Shown: positions 36,645 through 45,699 of the stretch, piece by piece
Numbering within the stretch: position 1 is the first letter of the stretch
Layout of the letters: each line of letters starts with the position of its first letter
Source of the DNA: Chryseobacterium sp. R2A-55
GTDB taxonomy: Bacteria > Bacteroidota > Bacteroidia > Flavobacteriales > Weeksellaceae
NCBI RefSeq assembly: GCF_021401085.1
Contig: NZ_JACBFP010000002.1
Coordinates: 310,001-374,000, forward strand
Length of the DNA stretch: 64,000 nt
Direction: 5' to 3'
Made by a program: the position numbers and the translations under genes
The notes under the pieces: generated by a model
What the model was told of the DNA's origin: nothing
Database searches by the model: none
Seen by the model: only the letters and a program-made list of their open reading frames with translations

Positions 36645-38240
36645 TTATTCGTTGATCGTCAGTGGTTTACTCGCCAAATCCTTATTGTAAAAACTTCCTT
36701 TATTCTCCTTCATTAGCAATGATTGTTTAATGATCAGATAGGACACATTCACCAGGTTTCTGAGTTCCGAAAGTTGTGGCGAGAGAATAGAGTAGTTGTA
36801 CAATTCAGTCACGGCTTCGTAAATTTCGCGCTGTTTCTTTTTGGCAAGTTCCAACCGGGAATTGCTTCGAACAATCGCTACCAAATCGCTCATCATTTCC
36901 TGGAGTTGTCTTCTTAAATAAGAAACCATCACCATTTCGTCCATCATTTTCATTCCCTCCTCGTTCCATTCGGGAACTGCTTTTAAGTCATCAAAATTAA
37001 AGTCGTTGACTTTTAGGAGTTCCACCGTTTTCATTGCGGCATTGTGACCAAAAACCAGACCTTCCAGCAGAGAATTTGAAGCCAATCGGTTCGCTCCGTG
37101 AAGTCCGGAATTCGTGCATTCTCCCACCGCAAAAAGGTTTTTGATGGAACTCTGACCATCCATATCCACTTCTATTCCGCCCATTAAATAATGACAGGCG
37201 GGAACCACCGGAATCATCTCTGTAAAGGGATCAATTCCTTCATCCAGACATTTTTGGTAAATATTGGGAAAATGCTCCACAAATTTTTCATGATCCATTT
37301 CCTTGCAATCTAATCCAACGTATTCGTCTCCGCTGATTTTCAATTCGTTATCGATGGCTCTTGCTACAATGTCCCGGGATGCTAATTCTTCGCGCTCATC
37401 ATATTTATGCATGAATTTTCCACCATTTTTCAGGCGGAGTTTTGCGCCGTCCCCGCGAACTGCTTCCGAGATCAGGAACAACATTCCGTCACGTTTCGAG
37501 AAAAGTGCGGTAGGGTGAAACTGGTAATACTGCATATTCGAAACCTTTCCACGTGCTCGGTGTACGAAAGCAATTCCGTCACCGGTTGCAATAATTGGAT
37601 TGGTAGTGTTTTTATAGACGTGACCTGCTCCTCCGGTTGCAACCAAAGTGATTTTTGCGGTAATTTTTTTTATTTTCTTGTTTTTTTCGTCCAGAATATA
37701 GGCACCGTAACAATCAATTTTCTCCATATCGAAAATCTTGCCCGGAACATGGTGCTGCGTTATCAAATCGATAACGTAATGATGTGCCATCATCTTAATA
37801 TTCGGTGATTTTTTTATCGTGGCTAAAAGGGCTCTTTCGATTTCTGCGCCGGTGATATCTTTGTGGTGAACGATTCGGTTTTCGGTGTGGCCGCCTTCTC
37901 TTCCGAGCATCAAATGGCCATCCTTTTCGTCAAATTTCGTTCCCCATTCCACAAGTTCGCGAAATCTTGCGGGTCCTTCTTTAATCACCATTTCCACTAC
38001 TTCTAGCTTGTTTTCGCCATCGCCGGCTCTCATCGTATCATCGATATGTTTCTGGAAATTATCCTTGTCGAAATCGGTGACCACAGCGAGTCCGCCTTGA
38101 GCGTATTTGGTGTTGCTTTCGTCTTCATCGGCTTTGGTGACGATGATGATTTTGGCATCCGGCATTTTCTCTGAAACTTTAATAGCATAAGAAAGTCCGG
38201 AAATTCCGGAGCCGATTACGAGTACGTCTGCTTTTATCAT
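36645..38240 (-). CDS. nadB: L-aspartate oxidase
   Basis: NadB oxidises aspartate to iminoaspartate with FAD, the first step to quinolinate. The 531-residue protein has the FAD-binding start VLVIGSGISGLSYAIKVSE, the substrate-site region LGREGGHTENRIVHHKD and the flavin-contact segment GECTNSGLHGANRLASNSL. It is the first gene of a nadB-nadC pair. Two 21-bp repeats lie just upstream of its start. Confidence 0.96.
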   Translation of the reverse strand: MIKADVLVIGSGISGLSYAIKVSEKMPDAKIIIVTKADEDESNTKYAQGGLAVVTDFDKDNFQKHIDDTMRAGDGENKLEVVEMVIKEGPARFRELVEWGTKFDEKDGHLMLGREGGHTENRIVHHKDITGAEIERALLATIKKSPNIKMMAHHYVIDLITQHHVPGKIFDMEKIDCYGAYILDEKNKKIKKITAKITLVATGGAGHVYKNTTNPIIATGDGIAFVHRARGKVSNMQYYQFHPTALFSKRDGMLFLISEAVRGDGAKLRLKNGGKFMHKYDEREELASRDIVARAIDNELKISGDEYVGLDCKEMDHEKFVEHFPNIYQKCLDEGIDPFTEMIPVVPACHYLMGGIEVDMDGQSSIKNLFAVGECTNSGLHGANRLASNSLLEGLVFGHNAAMKTVELLKVNDFNFDDLKAVPEWNEEGMKMMDEMVMVSYLRRQLQEMMSDLVAIVRSNSRLELAKKKQREIYEAVTELYNYSILSPQLSELRNLVNVSYLIIKQSLLMKENKGSFYNKDLASKPLTINE

Positions 38241-38241
38241 T

Positions 38242-38283
38242 GAGTTGCGAGTTGCGGGATTCGAGTTACGAGTTGCGGGATTC
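38242..38283. repeat. Tandem 21-bp repeat upstream of nadB
   Basis: Two copies of a 21-bp unit with one mismatch (38242-38262 and 38263-38283; core GAGTTGCGGGATTC) are followed by a further partial copy. Each unit itself contains a repeated GAGTT-GCG. Confidence 0.65.
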
Positions 38284-38315
38284 GGGATTTGTGGCTGATT
38301 TCATTAATCAACATT

Positions 38316-38945
38316 TTAAATATACTTAAAAAGCTTATCGCCTGGTTTGCGCACTTTTTTCATTTTCTGGAATGGGTCATCTTCTGCACGATAACCTAAA
38401 GCCAAAGTCACACTCACTTTTTCTTTTTCATGGTCCAATCCTAAAGTCTCCACAATTACTTCCTGGCGGAATCCTTCCATGGGTGATGAATCCACATTTT
38501 CCAAAGCTGCCGCAAACATGAGATTTCCCAACACAATATAGGCTTGTTTTTCATTCCAGTGCAGCAGGTTTTCTTTTTCAATATTGTCCCGGAAACTCAT
38601 GATGCTGTTTCGGAACCCTTCCAAAGTCTGCATGGTCACGTTTCTCACGTCACTGATATGGCGAAAATAACCGTCAATATACTGTTCTTCAAGGTTGCGT
38701 TTTGCGGCAATCACAATCAGGTGCGAACAAGTGGTAATCTGCGAAGGATTATAAAACGCATCCTGGAGTCGCTTTAACACCTCTGGATTCTCCACCACAT
38801 AAATTTTATAAGGTTGCAGACCAAGCGAACTTGCAGAAAGTCGCCCAGCTTCCAAGATTTTTTCCAAAATTTCAGGCGCTACTTTCTTATCGATATCGAA
38901 TTTTTTCACGGAATAGCGCCTTTCTAAGGCATCAATGTAATTCAT
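38316..38945 (-). CDS. Nitroreductase-family NAD(P)H-dependent oxidoreductase
   Basis: The 209-residue flavoprotein has the family start RYSVKKFD with R10/S11 for FMN, the segment SASSLGLQPYKIYVV, and the C-terminal LALGYRAEDDP. Such enzymes reduce quinones, nitro compounds or flavins; the physiological substrate is unknown. A promoter box ends only 5 nt before the ATG, so the mRNA may be leaderless. Confidence 0.9.
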   Translation of the reverse strand: MNYIDALERRYSVKKFDIDKKVAPEILEKILEAGRLSASSLGLQPYKIYVVENPEVLKRLQDAFYNPSQITTCSHLIVIAAKRNLEEQYIDGYFRHISDVRNVTMQTLEGFRNSIMSFRDNIEKENLLHWNEKQAYIVLGNLMFAAALENVDSSPMEGFRQEVIVETLGLDHEKEKVSVTLALGYRAEDDPFQKMKKVRKPGDKLFKYI

Positions 38946-38949
38946 CTAA

Positions 38950-38957
38950 CAAAGATA
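38950..38957 (-). promoter_or_regulatory. Promoter -7 box (TATCTTTG) adjoining the start codon
   Basis: On the minus strand the last G of TATCTTTG is 5 nt upstream of the A of ATG 38945, which would place +1 at or next to the start codon. Confidence 0.6.
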
Positions 38958-39034
38958 ACGATTTTGGTGGTTCGGAGGAAGAGTGGTTGTGAAGTTTAGT
39001 GATTGAGCAGGGAGTAGCTGAGTTTTTGAGGAAT

Positions 39035-39105
39035 GAATTTTCTTCGGAGTGAATTTTCTTCGGAGTGAATTTTCTTCGGAGTGAATTTTCTTCGGAGTGA
39101 ATTTT
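39035..39105. repeat. Tandem array of a 16-bp unit
   Basis: Four perfect copies of GAATTTTCTTCGGAGT (39035-39098) plus seven bases of a fifth lie between the nitroreductase and rnhA genes. There are no spacers, so it is not a CRISPR. Sixteen is not a multiple of three and no ORF crosses it. Confidence 0.9.
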
Positions 39106-39200
39106 AAATTTTTCTAAATCTAATTGCGCTAATCAATTCACTTGTGTAGCCAAATTGACAGCGCAGCCAATTGACTTGCTCAGCAAAATTCCCACGAAGC

Positions 39201-39683
39201 CTAAAACAATCCTCCATCTCTCTGCTGCTCGAAAAACAAGTCGGTTTCCAAGTTGTTGGCTTGAGCCGCTTTTACCGCCAATTGGTCGCAGATTTCGTTT
39301 TCTGGATGTCCGGCATGACCTTTTACCCAATGAAAAGTGGGATTATGAAGTTTAAGCAAAGGAATAATTCTTTGCCACAAATCCGGATTTTTCACATTCT
39401 TAAAGCCTTTGCGGATCCAGCCATAAATCCACTTTTGGTTGATGGCGTCAGAAACATATTTGCTGTCGGTAAAAATATGGATGTCGTTGTCTGAAGATTT
39501 CAGTTTTTCGAGTGCGACGATGACCGCCAGAAGTTCCATGCGGTTGTTGGTGGTCAAACGGAATCCTTTTGAATATTGTTTCTCGTAATTTTTTTCGGGA
39601 ACTTTCATCACGATTCCGTAACCGCCTTTTCCGGGGTTTCCGCTGCACGCTCCGTCGGTGAAGATTTCGATTTTTAAACTCAA
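39201..39683 (-). CDS. rnhA: Ribonuclease HI
   Basis: RNase HI cuts the RNA strand of RNA-DNA hybrids. The 160-residue protein has the four acidic positions in IFTDGACSGNPGKGG, ELLAVIVALE, IFTDSKYVSD and ICDQLAVKAA. No ATG is available in frame upstream. The reading frame opens with TTG at 39683 (Met-Ser-Leu-Lys-Ile-Glu), the only start compatible with the conserved beginning. A box TACCTTTA, one base off consensus, lies about 15 nt upstream. Confidence 0.95.
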   Translation of the reverse strand: MSLKIEIFTDGACSGNPGKGGYGIVMKVPEKNYEKQYSKGFRLTTNNRMELLAVIVALEKLKSSDNDIHIFTDSKYVSDAINQKWIYGWIRKGFKNVKNPDLWQRIIPLLKLHNPTFHWVKGHAGHPENEICDQLAVKAAQANNLETDLFFEQQRDGGLF

Positions 39684-39752
39684 TGTAACAATGGGTAAAG
39701 GTAATAATGTAGCAATCTGATTGGCGGATTGCTAAGTTGTCATATGGGTAGA

Positions 39753-41342
39753 TTAATAGGCAAAATCATCATCGTCATCCAAATCATTCATCGAAGAGCC
39801 GGAAAGATTCTGGTTGTCATTCGCGCCGAAAGCTGCACCCGGATCGATGGTTGTTCTGATTCGGTCAAAACCGCTTGGTTCTTCCTGCTGACCAAAGTTT
39901 GAAGGTTGATAACCATATCCGCTTCCAAACAAATCGAGGTCTGCAAATTTTGCAATATTTTTGTAGAAAGACATCCTCACATCTGCTGTAGCACCATTTC
40001 TGTGTTTTGCAATAATGAGTTCCGCCTGATTTTCGGTAGAAGTTTCTGCGCCGTCTTCATCGTTGTCCCAAGTGGTAATTTTATAATATTCCGGACGGAA
40101 GATAAATGACACAATATCCGCATCCTGCTCAATCGCACCGGATTCACGGAGGTCGGAAAGCTGAGGTCTTTTCCCCGGTCTGGTTTCCACGCTTCGTGAC
40201 AACTGCGAAAGTGCGATCACCGGAACATTTAATTCTTTAGCGATGGCCTTTAAAGATCGGGAGATCATCGCGATTTCCTGTTCGCGGTTTCCTGCGCCGC
40301 CTTTTCCGGAATTTGCGGTCATCAACTGAAGGTAATCCACCATGATGATTTTCACGCCATGCTGCATCACGAGTCTTCGGCATTTCGCACGGAAATCGAA
40401 TACAGATAGTGAAGGCGTTTCGTCGATAAATAAGGGTGCATTTTCCAGTTCGGAAACGTTGGAGAAAAGCCGTTGCCACTCTTCATCAGACATTTGCCCT
40501 TTTCTTAATTTTTCGGAGGAAATTCCGGTTTCGGAAGCAATCATTCTGGTGATTAACTGTACCGAAGCCATTTCCAGAGAAAACAAAGCCAATGGAATTT
40601 TATGTTGAACTGCGATATTTCTGGCCATTGACAAAAGAAAAGCTGTTTTACCCATCGCCGGACGAGCCGCAATGATGATGAGGTCAGAATTTTGCCAACC
40701 GCCGGTTTCTTTATCAATGTCTCGAAAACCTGATGGAATCCCGGAGAGTCCTTCTTTATCCTTTAAGGATTTAATGGTTTCGATGGCCTGTTTTACCAAA
40801 GTATTTGCCGTGTCGAAACCTTTTTTGATGGTTCCGTTGGTGATTTCGAAGAAACTTTGTTCGGCTTTATCCAAAAGCTCGAAAACGTCGGTAGATTCTT
40901 TGTAGGAACTGTCGATGACGTTTGCGGAAACATTGATCAAACTCCTTAGAATAAATTTTTCCAAAATCACTCGAACATGATACTCAATGTGCGCACTGGA
41001 AGAAACCCCCATCGTCAAATCGATGATATAGTGATCACCACCGGCAAAACCCAGTCTTTCGGTTTTTTTCAGCTCCTGAATCACAGTCATTAAATCCACG
41101 GGGTGGTTTCCTTCAAACAGTTTCAGGATCGCGCGGAAAATTTCCTGGTGTCTTGGATCATAGAAAACTTCCGGCGTCAATAAATCGATGGAATAATCGA
41201 GTCCTTTCTTGTCAATCAAAAAAGTTCCGATGACCAGTTTTTCGAAATCTACCGCATTTGGCGGTAGTTTGCCATCTGAAATAGAGAGTTCTTTAGCAAA
41301 ATTTCCGTGGATTAAAGATGATAGTGTTTCCTTCTGAGTCAT
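39753..41342 (-). CDS. dnaB: Replicative DNA helicase
   Basis: DnaB unwinds DNA at the replication fork. The 529-residue protein has the N-terminal helical domain (PNAVDFEKLVIGTFLID), the RecA-like ATPase with Walker A ARPAMGKTAFLLS, the segment IIMVDYLQLM and ALSQLSRSVETRPGKRPQLS, and an acidic tail ending in DDDDDFAY. There is no intein. A promoter box adjoins the ATG, suggesting a leaderless mRNA. A 7-bp hairpin (39711-39733) without a T-run lies between it and rnhA. Confidence 0.97.
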   Translation of the reverse strand: MTQKETLSSLIHGNFAKELSISDGKLPPNAVDFEKLVIGTFLIDKKGLDYSIDLLTPEVFYDPRHQEIFRAILKLFEGNHPVDLMTVIQELKKTERLGFAGGDHYIIDLTMGVSSSAHIEYHVRVILEKFILRSLINVSANVIDSSYKESTDVFELLDKAEQSFFEITNGTIKKGFDTANTLVKQAIETIKSLKDKEGLSGIPSGFRDIDKETGGWQNSDLIIIAARPAMGKTAFLLSMARNIAVQHKIPLALFSLEMASVQLITRMIASETGISSEKLRKGQMSDEEWQRLFSNVSELENAPLFIDETPSLSVFDFRAKCRRLVMQHGVKIIMVDYLQLMTANSGKGGAGNREQEIAMISRSLKAIAKELNVPVIALSQLSRSVETRPGKRPQLSDLRESGAIEQDADIVSFIFRPEYYKITTWDNDEDGAETSTENQAELIIAKHRNGATADVRMSFYKNIAKFADLDLFGSGYGYQPSNFGQQEEPSGFDRIRTTIDPGAAFGANDNQNLSGSSMNDLDDDDDFAY

Positions 41343-41346
41343 GTGA

Positions 41347-41354
41347 CAAAGTTA
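41347..41354 (-). promoter_or_regulatory. Promoter -7 box (TAACTTTG) adjoining the dnaB start
   Basis: Minus-strand TAACTTTG ends 5 nt before the dnaB ATG, placing +1 at the start codon. Confidence 0.6.
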
Positions 41355-41740
41355 TAAATTTTACTATATTTTAAGATTTTATTAACTAACAAAAAATGAA
41401 ATATTAATGTTAAAACGTTGGTTGTCATTGAATTGTTATGTTGGTAAGTCATTTTGGGTCTGCTTGATTAGGAAATTGTTTTTAAGGCAGCTAGAATATT
41501 TTTTATTTAGGGTCATTTCTGATTATTTTTGAAATTGCATTAATAATATAGAGTGATCTGTAATTGTGATATTAAAACTTATATTTAATAATAATTAACT
41601 TGCAATATGCATTATAACTTATCTTGCTGTGTTTTTTAAACAATGTGTGCATTCTCAAATTTTTAGGGTGTTTTAACCCATTATGTGTAATACACCGTTT
41701 ATGGCTGGTCTTTACTTGTGATGTATTTTCTATTTTGTCG
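41355..41740. other. AT-rich gene-free spacer between dnaB and the accessory locus
   Basis: No coding frame is credible on either strand. The stretch is very AT-rich and marks the change from housekeeping genes to an accessory locus. GGTGT...ACACC near 41667-41696 is a weak possible hairpin. Confidence 0.4.
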
Positions 41741-41748
41741 TATCTTTG
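41716..41748 (+). promoter_or_regulatory. Candidate promoter of the secreted-protein locus
   Basis: TTG (41716-41718), 22 nt, then TATCTTTG (41741-41748) fit a Bacteroidota promoter with slightly long spacing. It precedes the three-gene locus by about 50 nt. Confidence 0.55.
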
Positions 41749-41798
41749 TAAAAGGATAATTCACTGAGGATTGTTCTGAAAAAACACAAAAACACAGC

Positions 41799-42410
41799 TT
41801 GAAAGAAAAATTATTCTTTAGAGCAACATTATCAATATCTGAGAACACTGAATTTTGTTCTATCTTTTCTTTATTGATGATGTTGCCTCTTCTGGGCATG
41901 CCTCTATTTTTTAATGCAACCGCATTAAAAATTAATATCCCGCAGCAAAGTCAGGAAGGGATTATTTACATTGTTGAAAATGCATTTATCTATGGCATAG
42001 AAGAATCAACGAATGCAAAGGTTGTAAAGATAGAAGCTGCTTCGAAAAGTAGTACCTGTAAAAAAGTATCAGAGTCAAAAATCAGAAAACAGACTACGAT
42101 CGCTAAGAAGGTTACAAAAACTGATCATACAGATCCTCCTAAATTAGCCAAGCCGAAGTTTTTATTTAAAAACGGCAGATCAAATGAAAGTCTTGATTCC
42201 TGTATTTTACCAAACAACCGAAATTCGGTAATCACTCCTGTTTTTATTTCACTGCATATTGTTCTGTCTCAAGATGCAGAACTTTATGTCCCTGTATTTG
42301 TTTATTTAATGAACTTCTATACGGTGTATTTTGCTAAAACAGCAGCGCTTTCGCAGTTCTTATTTTCTAGACCACCTCCATTTTCTTTAGAAAGAATACT
42401 TTTTTCTTAA
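41799..42410 (+). CDS. Hypothetical membrane-anchored or exported protein
   Basis: I do not recognise this 203-residue protein. The frame opens with TTG at 41799; an alternative is ATG at 41877, which gives a hydrophobic start (MMLPLLGMPLFFNATA) like a signal peptide. The middle is basic (KKVSESKIRKQTTIAKKVTK). A second hydrophobic segment (TPVFISLHIVLSQ to YLMNFYTVYFA) precedes a C-terminal RPPPFSLERI. It precedes the large secreted protein by 77 bp and probably belongs to the same transcript. Coding status is likely but not certain. Confidence 0.55.
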   Translation: MKEKLFFRATLSISENTEFCSIFSLLMMLPLLGMPLFFNATALKINIPQQSQEGIIYIVENAFIYGIEESTNAKVVKIEAASKSSTCKKVSESKIRKQTTIAKKVTKTDHTDPPKLAKPKFLFKNGRSNESLDSCILPNNRNSVITPVFISLHIVLSQDAELYVPVFVYLMNFYTVYFAKTAALSQFLFSRPPPFSLERILFS

Positions 42411-42487
42411 AATGAAATCATATATGAGGAGCTGATTTTTGCATAACTCTTATATATAAAAACACAAACACAACAAACACAAATATC

Positions 42488-44878
42488 ATGAAAAAAAAAT
42501 TTTATTCATGGCATGAGCCTATACATATGTTTCGCATATTGATGGTTTCTGTCACTATCTTTTGTAGTAATTTACTATTTGCTGATGGATCAAAAGATCT
42601 TTACCCGAGTGGTGTCGCAGGAGTGCGTGCCTGCCTTCGAGCAAGCACAGCGCCTACTGTTAACTGGCCTTTTCCTAATAACGGAGTTCATTATGTTTAC
42701 GCCCAAGTTGGCGAAAGAATCACTTTGGCATCCAGTGCGCAAAATACTGGAGGCACTGCGAAGATTAGATTGTATTCACCAGGCGGAACATTGGTTGTAG
42801 ATAATACTTCTAATGGAGTGATAAGTAATCGCACCGCAGAATTAGCAGGTCCGCAACTATTTGGCGGATCAGTTGCTGGAAGATATACCCCAATATATTA
42901 TCTGGTTCCCGCAAATGGTGCGGGTATTTACCGGATAGAATTTTGGGCAAGAGGAACAGCGGATCCTCAAACTACTTTTAATGCAAACGATAACTGGACG
43001 CAAAGCACGAATGATGCTGGTATCATGGCATGGGATGTTTCCGTTATCAATTCAGCCAATAATGCCTTTATTCCGGGGCGTGTGTATGCTAATGTTTTGA
43101 ATTTTAGTAACGGAACGGGGCAGGTTAATTCTAATGGTTTTTTCGGAAAGATATATACGCTTACTAAAGATGGCTACACTTATCGGGTGAGTAACAATGG
43201 TAATAACGGGATTTATTTTACTTTTTTTGTAAATAATAATGGCTTTTTGAATTCAGCTACACAGTTGCCCATTTATAAAAGTTTGAACGGATCAACTGAC
43301 ACGTTTTTAAGTGGTAAAGTACAAAACCCGAATAATGCAGATACCAATCAGAATATTACTCATAAAATGTTCTATACGTTGCCTAGTAGTGATTTGCCAA
43401 CTTCATCATCGGGAGCGGTTCCGGGTTCAACCACATGGTTGAAAAATGCTGTGGTAACACCGCATGTTACCAATGTTTCGTTAGTCGGGGTTGAAGGAAC
43501 TCCCGGACAGGTAAGTAATAAAGGGGGATATATAAGATTTAATGCAGATGTGCAGGGAAATTACACGATTACCATTCAAAGTACTCCTGCAAATCCGAGT
43601 TTTGTTTCCCGTACACTCACTGGGGCTTCTATTGCCGGAGCAAACCAGATTTATTGGGATAGCAAAGATGGAAGTGGGAATGCTTCTCCTGTAGGTACAT
43701 ATCCTTTAAGTATTACAGTCAAACTACAAGGCGCAGAGGTTCATTTTCCTTATATCGATATGGAATACAATAGGTTTGGAACCATCGTGGAACTATTAAA
43801 TTATAACAATTTATCAGGGCCAGCTGTTTCCAATATTGTTTATTGGAATGATTCTGATATCACTAATGCAACTTCAAACGGTTCTAAACCCAATCCCATA
43901 AATAACAGTCACTTGCCACCTGCAAATAGCACCGGAATCAATAGTACTATCAATGGTCATATATGGGGAGTTGGTGGAACGGGTACTTCGGGACAATTTG
44001 GTGATGAAAAAGCAATAGATACCTGGACTTTTATTAAAGCAGAAGAAGTCACTGTTAGTACAAGTGTTACAGTTAAAAGTGCAGATTTAATGGTGAGTTC
44101 TATTGTGTCCGATAAGACCAATGCCATGGAAGGGGATCAGGTTGCATATACCATTGCAGTAAAAAATGGCGGACTAAGTGATGTTGCAGGTGCAAAATTC
44201 ACCTTCAAAATTCCGAACGGTTTATCACCGCAAAATGTAGCCTTCAACTCAAACTCCTGTGGAAGCGAAAGTGTGGCAATGAGTTATGACAATTCAACCC
44301 ATACTTATTCTTCAAATCTTAATCTTCCTAATGGCTGTGAAATTAATTATGTCATTTCTTTAATAGTGAATAATTTGGTAGCGGCGGGAAATCAGCTTGT
44401 GGAGGCTGCAATTCTCCGTACCAATGATGTCACGGATCCGGATGCTACCAATCCTAATATTACCATTCTACCAACTGATGCGCAATCCGAATGTACCAAC
44501 AATGGCCTTGGTGGATCTTGTAATAATATTAAGACCAATAACCTTTTAGTAGTTACTCTTGCGTGTTATAATGATTCCAATACCGCAATTGCCGGTCTTC
44601 CTACAAAACATGGGATTACTTTATTAAAAAGAGCAGGAAGTACAGCTGCTGATTGGCCAATAAACAGACAATCTGCATATACGGTCTTAGAATCCAATAC
44701 AAAGGGGTTTGTAATTACAAGAATGACCTCTGATCCTGCGCAAACGGCGGCGATAAATCATTTGAATAGAATCACCAATCCGCAAGAAGGAATGATGGTT
44801 TATGATACATTCAGCAAATGTCTTAAGATTTATGCTGATGGTATTTGGAGTTGTTTCTCCACTGTAGCCTGCCCGTAA
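42488..44878 (+). CDS. Large secreted protein with a DUF11-like domain and a C-terminal KGFVITRM module
   Basis: The 796-residue protein has an N-terminal hydrophobic export signal (about 14-32). A beta-rich region begins KDLYPSGVAGVRACLRAST, a start I associate with exported Chryseobacterium proteins. A DUF11-like repeat follows (about 535-640, SADLMVSSIVSDKTNAMEGD). The C-terminal module (about 715-795) contains KGFVITRMTSDPA, GMMVYDTFSKCLKIY and IWSCFSTVACP. I see no typical type IX sorting domain. Role is unknown; adhesin or surface fibre is a guess. The next gene starts one base after its stop and carries the same module. Confidence 0.8.
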   Translation: MKKKFYSWHEPIHMFRILMVSVTIFCSNLLFADGSKDLYPSGVAGVRACLRASTAPTVNWPFPNNGVHYVYAQVGERITLASSAQNTGGTAKIRLYSPGGTLVVDNTSNGVISNRTAELAGPQLFGGSVAGRYTPIYYLVPANGAGIYRIEFWARGTADPQTTFNANDNWTQSTNDAGIMAWDVSVINSANNAFIPGRVYANVLNFSNGTGQVNSNGFFGKIYTLTKDGYTYRVSNNGNNGIYFTFFVNNNGFLNSATQLPIYKSLNGSTDTFLSGKVQNPNNADTNQNITHKMFYTLPSSDLPTSSSGAVPGSTTWLKNAVVTPHVTNVSLVGVEGTPGQVSNKGGYIRFNADVQGNYTITIQSTPANPSFVSRTLTGASIAGANQIYWDSKDGSGNASPVGTYPLSITVKLQGAEVHFPYIDMEYNRFGTIVELLNYNNLSGPAVSNIVYWNDSDITNATSNGSKPNPINNSHLPPANSTGINSTINGHIWGVGGTGTSGQFGDEKAIDTWTFIKAEEVTVSTSVTVKSADLMVSSIVSDKTNAMEGDQVAYTIAVKNGGLSDVAGAKFTFKIPNGLSPQNVAFNSNSCGSESVAMSYDNSTHTYSSNLNLPNGCEINYVISLIVNNLVAAGNQLVEAAILRTNDVTDPDATNPNITILPTDAQSECTNNGLGGSCNNIKTNNLLVVTLACYNDSNTAIAGLPTKHGITLLKRAGSTAADWPINRQSAYTVLESNTKGFVITRMTSDPAQTAAINHLNRITNPQEGMMVYDTFSKCLKIYADGIWSCFSTVACP

Positions 44879-44951
44879 AATGAATAACAGGGAAAAGACT
44901 TTTTTTAAACTTTCCAAAAACATGAATTTGAAATTTAATTTTATAAAAAAC

Positions 44952-45494
44952 ATGAAAAATTTAATAATAACAATAGCAATGGTGTTATCAGGCACCTTAT
45001 TTTCTCAGGTAATTATTGGTGACAATGTAGGAACAGCAAGCAATAAGACATCAGTATTGCTGGAGTTTGCCAATACCAATAATAAAGGAATTATTTTGCC
45101 TTATGTTCGCACTTTGGCAAGCGGCCCGACTCAGGGATCAATTGTGCTGGATGCGACAGATCCAATAAATGCTCGAGTGAAGTATTATAACGGCAGTTGG
45201 GTGGACCTCAGTGGACAGGGGGCAAATGTTACCTCGGTGCTGACAAGCCAACCCACTGCTGCTGCTGTCGTGGAAACGGCAGATGCCAAAGTAATTATCG
45301 GGGCGAATACTTCCACGGTGACCGACGGTGTTTTGGTTTTGGAATCCACTACAAAAGCAATGATGCTACCGCAGGTTTCTGATGTGAACAATATTCCTAG
45401 TCCCTCGCCGGGAATGATCGTATATGTCAATAAAGTAGGTGCCAAAAGACTTGCCGTATTTAATGGCGAAAAATGGTCTTTTTGGAAGCCTTAA
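44952..45494 (+). CDS. Small secreted protein with two copies of the same module
   Basis: The 180-residue protein has a signal peptide (MKNLIITIAMVLSGTLFSQ) and two repeats. The first has KGIILPYVRTLASGP, GSIVLD and KYYNGSWVDLSG; the second has KAMMLPQVSDVNN, GMIVYV and LAVFNGEKWSFW. Both follow the pattern of the last module of the preceding 796-residue protein. Other in-frame ATGs at 44880 (one base after the upstream stop, so translational coupling is possible) and 44922 exist; 44952 gives the best signal peptide. Function unknown. Confidence 0.75.
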   Translation: MKNLIITIAMVLSGTLFSQVIIGDNVGTASNKTSVLLEFANTNNKGIILPYVRTLASGPTQGSIVLDATDPINARVKYYNGSWVDLSGQGANVTSVLTSQPTAAAVVETADAKVIIGANTSTVTDGVLVLESTTKAMMLPQVSDVNNIPSPSPGMIVYVNKVGAKRLAVFNGEKWSFWKP

Positions 45495-45699
45495 AAGCGA
45501 ACATTCAACGAATGAAATCACGAAACCTTGCAGGTTAAATGCATTAAAAACATTAAAATAAAATCAAAAACCGACTTTTTTTCTTTATAAAAAATATTGA
45601 TTTTAAACATATCGCATTTTTTTCCAGGATTTGCTTTGCAGATGTTTTTCTGTTCATCATACATGTGAACATATAGCTTGACTTTGCGAAAAGCATTAT

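Noticed and set aside
39035-39105. Possible CRISPR array
   Set aside because: Repeats are directly adjacent without spacers and no cas genes are present; a simple tandem repeat.
39711-39733. Terminator between dnaB and rnhA
   Set aside because: AGCAATC/GATTGCT is a fair 7-bp stem, but no T-run follows on either strand, so termination is not supported.
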